Source: Bacillota bacterium (GTDB taxonomy: Bacteria; Bacillota; UBA4882; UBA8346). From it: DNA of 64,000 nt. Under the pieces are notes generated by a model. The model was given only the letters and a program-made list of their open reading frames with translations. It ran no database searches and was not told the origin of the DNA. Location: positions 97,384 through 161,383 of the forward strand of contig JAEYRN010000030.1 of assembly GCA_023435565.1 (NCBI GenBank), written 5' to 3'. How positions within the stretch are numbered: position 1 is the stretch's first letter; every line of letters starts with the position of its first letter. The position numbers were made by a program, and so were the translations under genes. Positions 61,886 to 64,000 of the stretch are shown piece by piece.

Positions 61886-62842
61886 TTGCGAATTCGGCTC
61901 GGTTATGTAGCTATGGCTCTCAGGTTGGAAGACTGTTCACCCTCCAAAACGGTGACCCTCAAAAATATAAACAAAATACCCGAATACCAGGACCAGCTTG
62001 GCCGATTAACCCGAATCTCCCGAGAGAATCTGGCGAATACTCTCCGTGTCCTAAAGGCCAACTATTATGACGGGATTATGTTTTACAGGTTTACCTCCCG
62101 TCTGATCCCCCTTTGCACCCACCCTCAATTCCTGGCTTGGGATTATCGTACAGCACTCGCAGAGGAATTCAAGGCAATCGGTGATTTTGTAAAAGAACAC
62201 GAAATGCGAGTTGGGCTTCATCCGGACCATTTTACCCTACTAAATAGTCCTAATCCGGAAGTACAAGAATCATCCCAACGTGATTTGAAATATCATTTAA
62301 ATATATTGGAGGCAATGGGACTAGGAATCTCAGCTAAACTGGTGATCCATGTGGGAGGCAAATACCAGGACCGAAGTCTGGCCATAAAAAGATTTATAGA
62401 ACAATTCAATGCTCTACCGGGAAATGTTAGTGAACGTTTGATCTTGGAAAATGATGATCGTTGTTTCACTGCTGCGGAAGTGTTGCGTCTTTCAAGAGAA
62501 ATAAAAGTCCCAATGGTCTTAGATATTCATCATCATCAAATCCTAAATAACGGAGAAGAACTCTCCGATCTGCTCCCGGAGATCTTCGCCACCTGGGGTG
62601 ATGAGATCCCAAAAGTCCACCTCTCCAGTCCGCGTTCCGACAAAGACCTCCGCAGCCACGCAGATTATATCAAAACTGATACCGTGATTGAGTTTTTAAA
62701 ACTAGCTCGAAAGTTAGGGCAGGATTTCGATATTATGCTTGAAGCCAAACAAAAAGACCTGGCCCTTTTGAAATTGGTTAACGACTTAAGGGGATTGGGT
62801 TTTAATCTTCCGACCAATGGGGAGATAATAATTGAGGGATGA
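61886..62842 (+). CDS. uvsE: UV-damage endonuclease (UvdE/UvsE)
   Basis: A 318-aa TIM-barrel endonuclease nicking 5' of pyrimidine dimers and other distortions. RLGYVAMAL starts the family; metal ligands include the His of LHPDHFTLL, Glu of LENDDRCF, and His of LDIHHHQ. The protein starts with TTG at 61886, which has AGAGGTGA upstream; no ATG is nearby. The KVHLSSPRSDKDLRSHADYI segment is also typical. Convergent with the DUF2971 gene. Confidence 0.93.
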   Translation: MRIRLGYVAMALRLEDCSPSKTVTLKNINKIPEYQDQLGRLTRISRENLANTLRVLKANYYDGIMFYRFTSRLIPLCTHPQFLAWDYRTALAEEFKAIGDFVKEHEMRVGLHPDHFTLLNSPNPEVQESSQRDLKYHLNILEAMGLGISAKLVIHVGGKYQDRSLAIKRFIEQFNALPGNVSERLILENDDRCFTAAEVLRLSREIKVPMVLDIHHHQILNNGEELSDLLPEIFATWGDEIPKVHLSSPRSDKDLRSHADYIKTDTVIEFLKLARKLGQDFDIMLEAKQKDLALLKLVNDLRGLGFNLPTNGEIIIEG

Positions 62843-62858
62843 AACGATATTAAAATCA

Positions 62859-63596
62859 TTACCAGGGTCTCTCTCCAAAAGAAGACCTTTTTATCTCAAG
62901 GTCTTCATAACCGAATTTATCTATCAGCTTTCGTACTAACCTTAGAAACCAGTCCTTGGAATCGGGAAATAGATAAACGGAACCGATCAGCTCCCTTAAG
63001 TCCACTTTTAGATTGATACCGTTTTTATTTTCTTCCGAACAATCCTGTTTCAAGAGGGTTCTTAATTCATTTTCATGTTGAAAACTCAATCGTTTCCAGA
63101 AAAACGGTTCAATGGAATATAAGGTTTTTTTCTCTCCGATAACTTCTGGCGGCGCCCATTGATTGTAGTCAATGTATTCCACCGTGCCAATGCGAATATC
63201 TTCCGGACCTTTTTGTAAAACTTGCTTTAATTTTCCAATTGTTGACTTAATGGCAATTCCTTCGGATTTATGACCATAGAGCCGCCACATAGCATCCGAT
63301 TCATACTCGCTGATATACCAGGAATTAATAAAATGTGAGGGAATTACTTTTTCGATTAAAAAGCTTTTTAAGCCGGATGCTCCGCCCCGAAAAGAGGAAC
63401 TGTTATTCAAATTTTTAGCCCACCAATCCAACATCCCTTTCGGATAGACACCTTCCCAATGGTCATGGAGTTGATCTAGGCGGCAAAAGAAAAGGGCTTC
63501 TTCGGTAAGCATTGCGATGAATTCGGTAAAGGTATGGTAGCGCCAGATGATGGTGTTATCAGTCGGGATCTTAAGTTTTGGGTGAACGGAATACAA
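62859..63596 (-). CDS. DUF2971 domain protein
   Basis: A 245-aa soluble protein. IIWRYHTFTEFIAMLTEEALFFCRLDQLHDHWEG (in segments) and WRLYGHKSEGIAIKST and FWKRLSFQHENELR match DUF2971, a widespread family of unknown function often near phage or defence genes. No signal or membrane segment is visible. It stands alone here. The start is marked only weakly. Confidence 0.85.
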   Translation of the reverse strand: MYSVHPKLKIPTDNTIIWRYHTFTEFIAMLTEEALFFCRLDQLHDHWEGVYPKGMLDWWAKNLNNSSSFRGGASGLKSFLIEKVIPSHFINSWYISEYESDAMWRLYGHKSEGIAIKSTIGKLKQVLQKGPEDIRIGTVEYIDYNQWAPPEVIGEKKTLYSIEPFFWKRLSFQHENELRTLLKQDCSEENKNGINLKVDLRELIGSVYLFPDSKDWFLRLVRKLIDKFGYEDLEIKRSSFGERPW

Positions 63597-63742
63597 TTGT
63601 TTAAAACCTCGTAATCAAGTTTTAGCAATATTATTATTAGCTTTCAATCTTAATTTAGCCCTTTACAAAAATAGGGCATTCCCAAATTGCTTAAAGGAAA
63701 CAACACACATTCAGGGAGGGACAAGTGGCTCAATTGAATACC

Positions 63743-63934
63743 CTATTTCTCTATTTCTATTGACGTTTCTTTAGTTATATAGGGGTATAACTCAATAATA
63801 TCTTTGTTCTTTAATGAAACACATCCCAAAGTCCAATTTTCCCGATTATCAATTAAATAATCATACCCTTTGGGCAATGTCATCAAGCTATGCTTCAAAA
63901 AAATAGGAGATGATAAGCAAGAAAATTTGAACAA
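63743..63934 (-). pseudogene. C-terminal remnant of an L,D-transpeptidase (YkuD) gene
   Basis: A 63-codon frame whose second half reads NRENWTLGCVSLKNKDIIELYPYI, in which GCVSL holds the catalytic Cys of YkuD-type L,D-transpeptidases. The upstream HG catalytic region and the rest of the domain are absent, and the frame is closed by a stop upstream near 63974. It is therefore a fragment of a decayed gene rather than an active enzyme. Intact copies, if any, lie outside the window. Confidence 0.5.
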
Positions 63935-64000
63935 AATACTGTAAACCCCTTGACAAATATAGATTCACCCAATAATCGATTTGGATACCTTTTTAGGTAT

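Noticed and set aside
63945..63985. Plus-strand TTGACA promoter-like sequence at the right edge
   Set aside because: A -35-like TTGACA is present, but the spaced -10 is poor and no gene start is visible before the window ends.
1..64000. CRISPR arrays, insertion sequences, rRNA genes
   Set aside because: No regularly spaced direct repeats, no transposase gene and no rRNA sequence were seen on either strand.

Overview
The window looks like chromosome from an anaerobic, spore-lineage Bacillota (Firmicutes) with a diderm envelope. Bacillota-type signs are the ylxY / M16-protease / dut neighbourhood, mreB beside two small 'sbp'-type genes, DUF881/DUF1290 proteins, a PhoP/PhoR-like pair and a possible Spo0E-like peptide. 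Diderm signs are lpxB (lipid A disaccharide synthase), a CsgG-type secreted protein with a barrel-like C-terminus, and a mobile element carrying an outer-membrane-spanning Trb (MPF_T) conjugation machine. Anaerobic life is suggested by pyruvate formate-lyase with its activase and a small ferredoxin. I cannot name the species; Limnochordia/Hydrogenispora-like diderm Bacillota would fit.

Positions 1 to about 19,566 are one end of an integrative conjugative element (ICE). From the chromosome junction inward it holds a tyrosine integrase pointing at the 3' end of a tRNA-Arg(CCG) gene, a divergent XRE repressor/HTH switch, and then one long minus-strand operon: HTH protein, trbF, trbG, trbI, traG (coupling ATPase), a TraD-like protein, trbB, trbC, trbD, trbE, a fibronectin-type-III lipoprotein, trbJ, trbL, traF (pilin peptidase), an RSF1010-like oriT and a MobA/MobL relaxase. 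A secreted phospholipase-D-type protein runs off the left edge. The other ICE end lies outside the window.

The chromosome starts at the tRNA. Its first block is pflB-pflA-class II aldolase, preceded by a promoter and a ZTP (pfl-motif) riboswitch with terminator. Next comes a lysine/DAP block: a TrmB-like regulator with an operator palindrome on its own promoter, lysA, a DapF homologue in which both catalytic cysteines are serine, and dapL. The 28-40 kb region holds an ECF sigma factor, lipoproteins, a transglutaminase-like protein, a GH13 enzyme, an SPFH protein, a Gfo/Idh/MocA oxidoreductase, a PilZ protein and the CsgG-like protein.

From 40 to 64 kb are housekeeping genes: ilvE, a 57-aa small gene, dut, an M16 protease, an SH3-GH18 protein, ylxY-like deacetylase homologue, lpxB, an anchored DUF2993 protein, a chemotaxis receptor with an elaborate inverted-repeat leader, NAD-isocitrate dehydrogenase, dCMP deaminase, a GT4 glycosyltransferase, a PP-loop ATPase, DUF1290/DUF881, mreB, a pseudouridine synthase, a two-component pair, threonine aldolase, UV-damage endonuclease, a DUF2971 protein and an L,D-transpeptidase remnant at the right edge. 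Most attention-worthy are the oriT, the outer-membrane-type conjugation machine with a lipoprotein inside its operon, the Cys-less DapF homologue, and the MCP leader structure.
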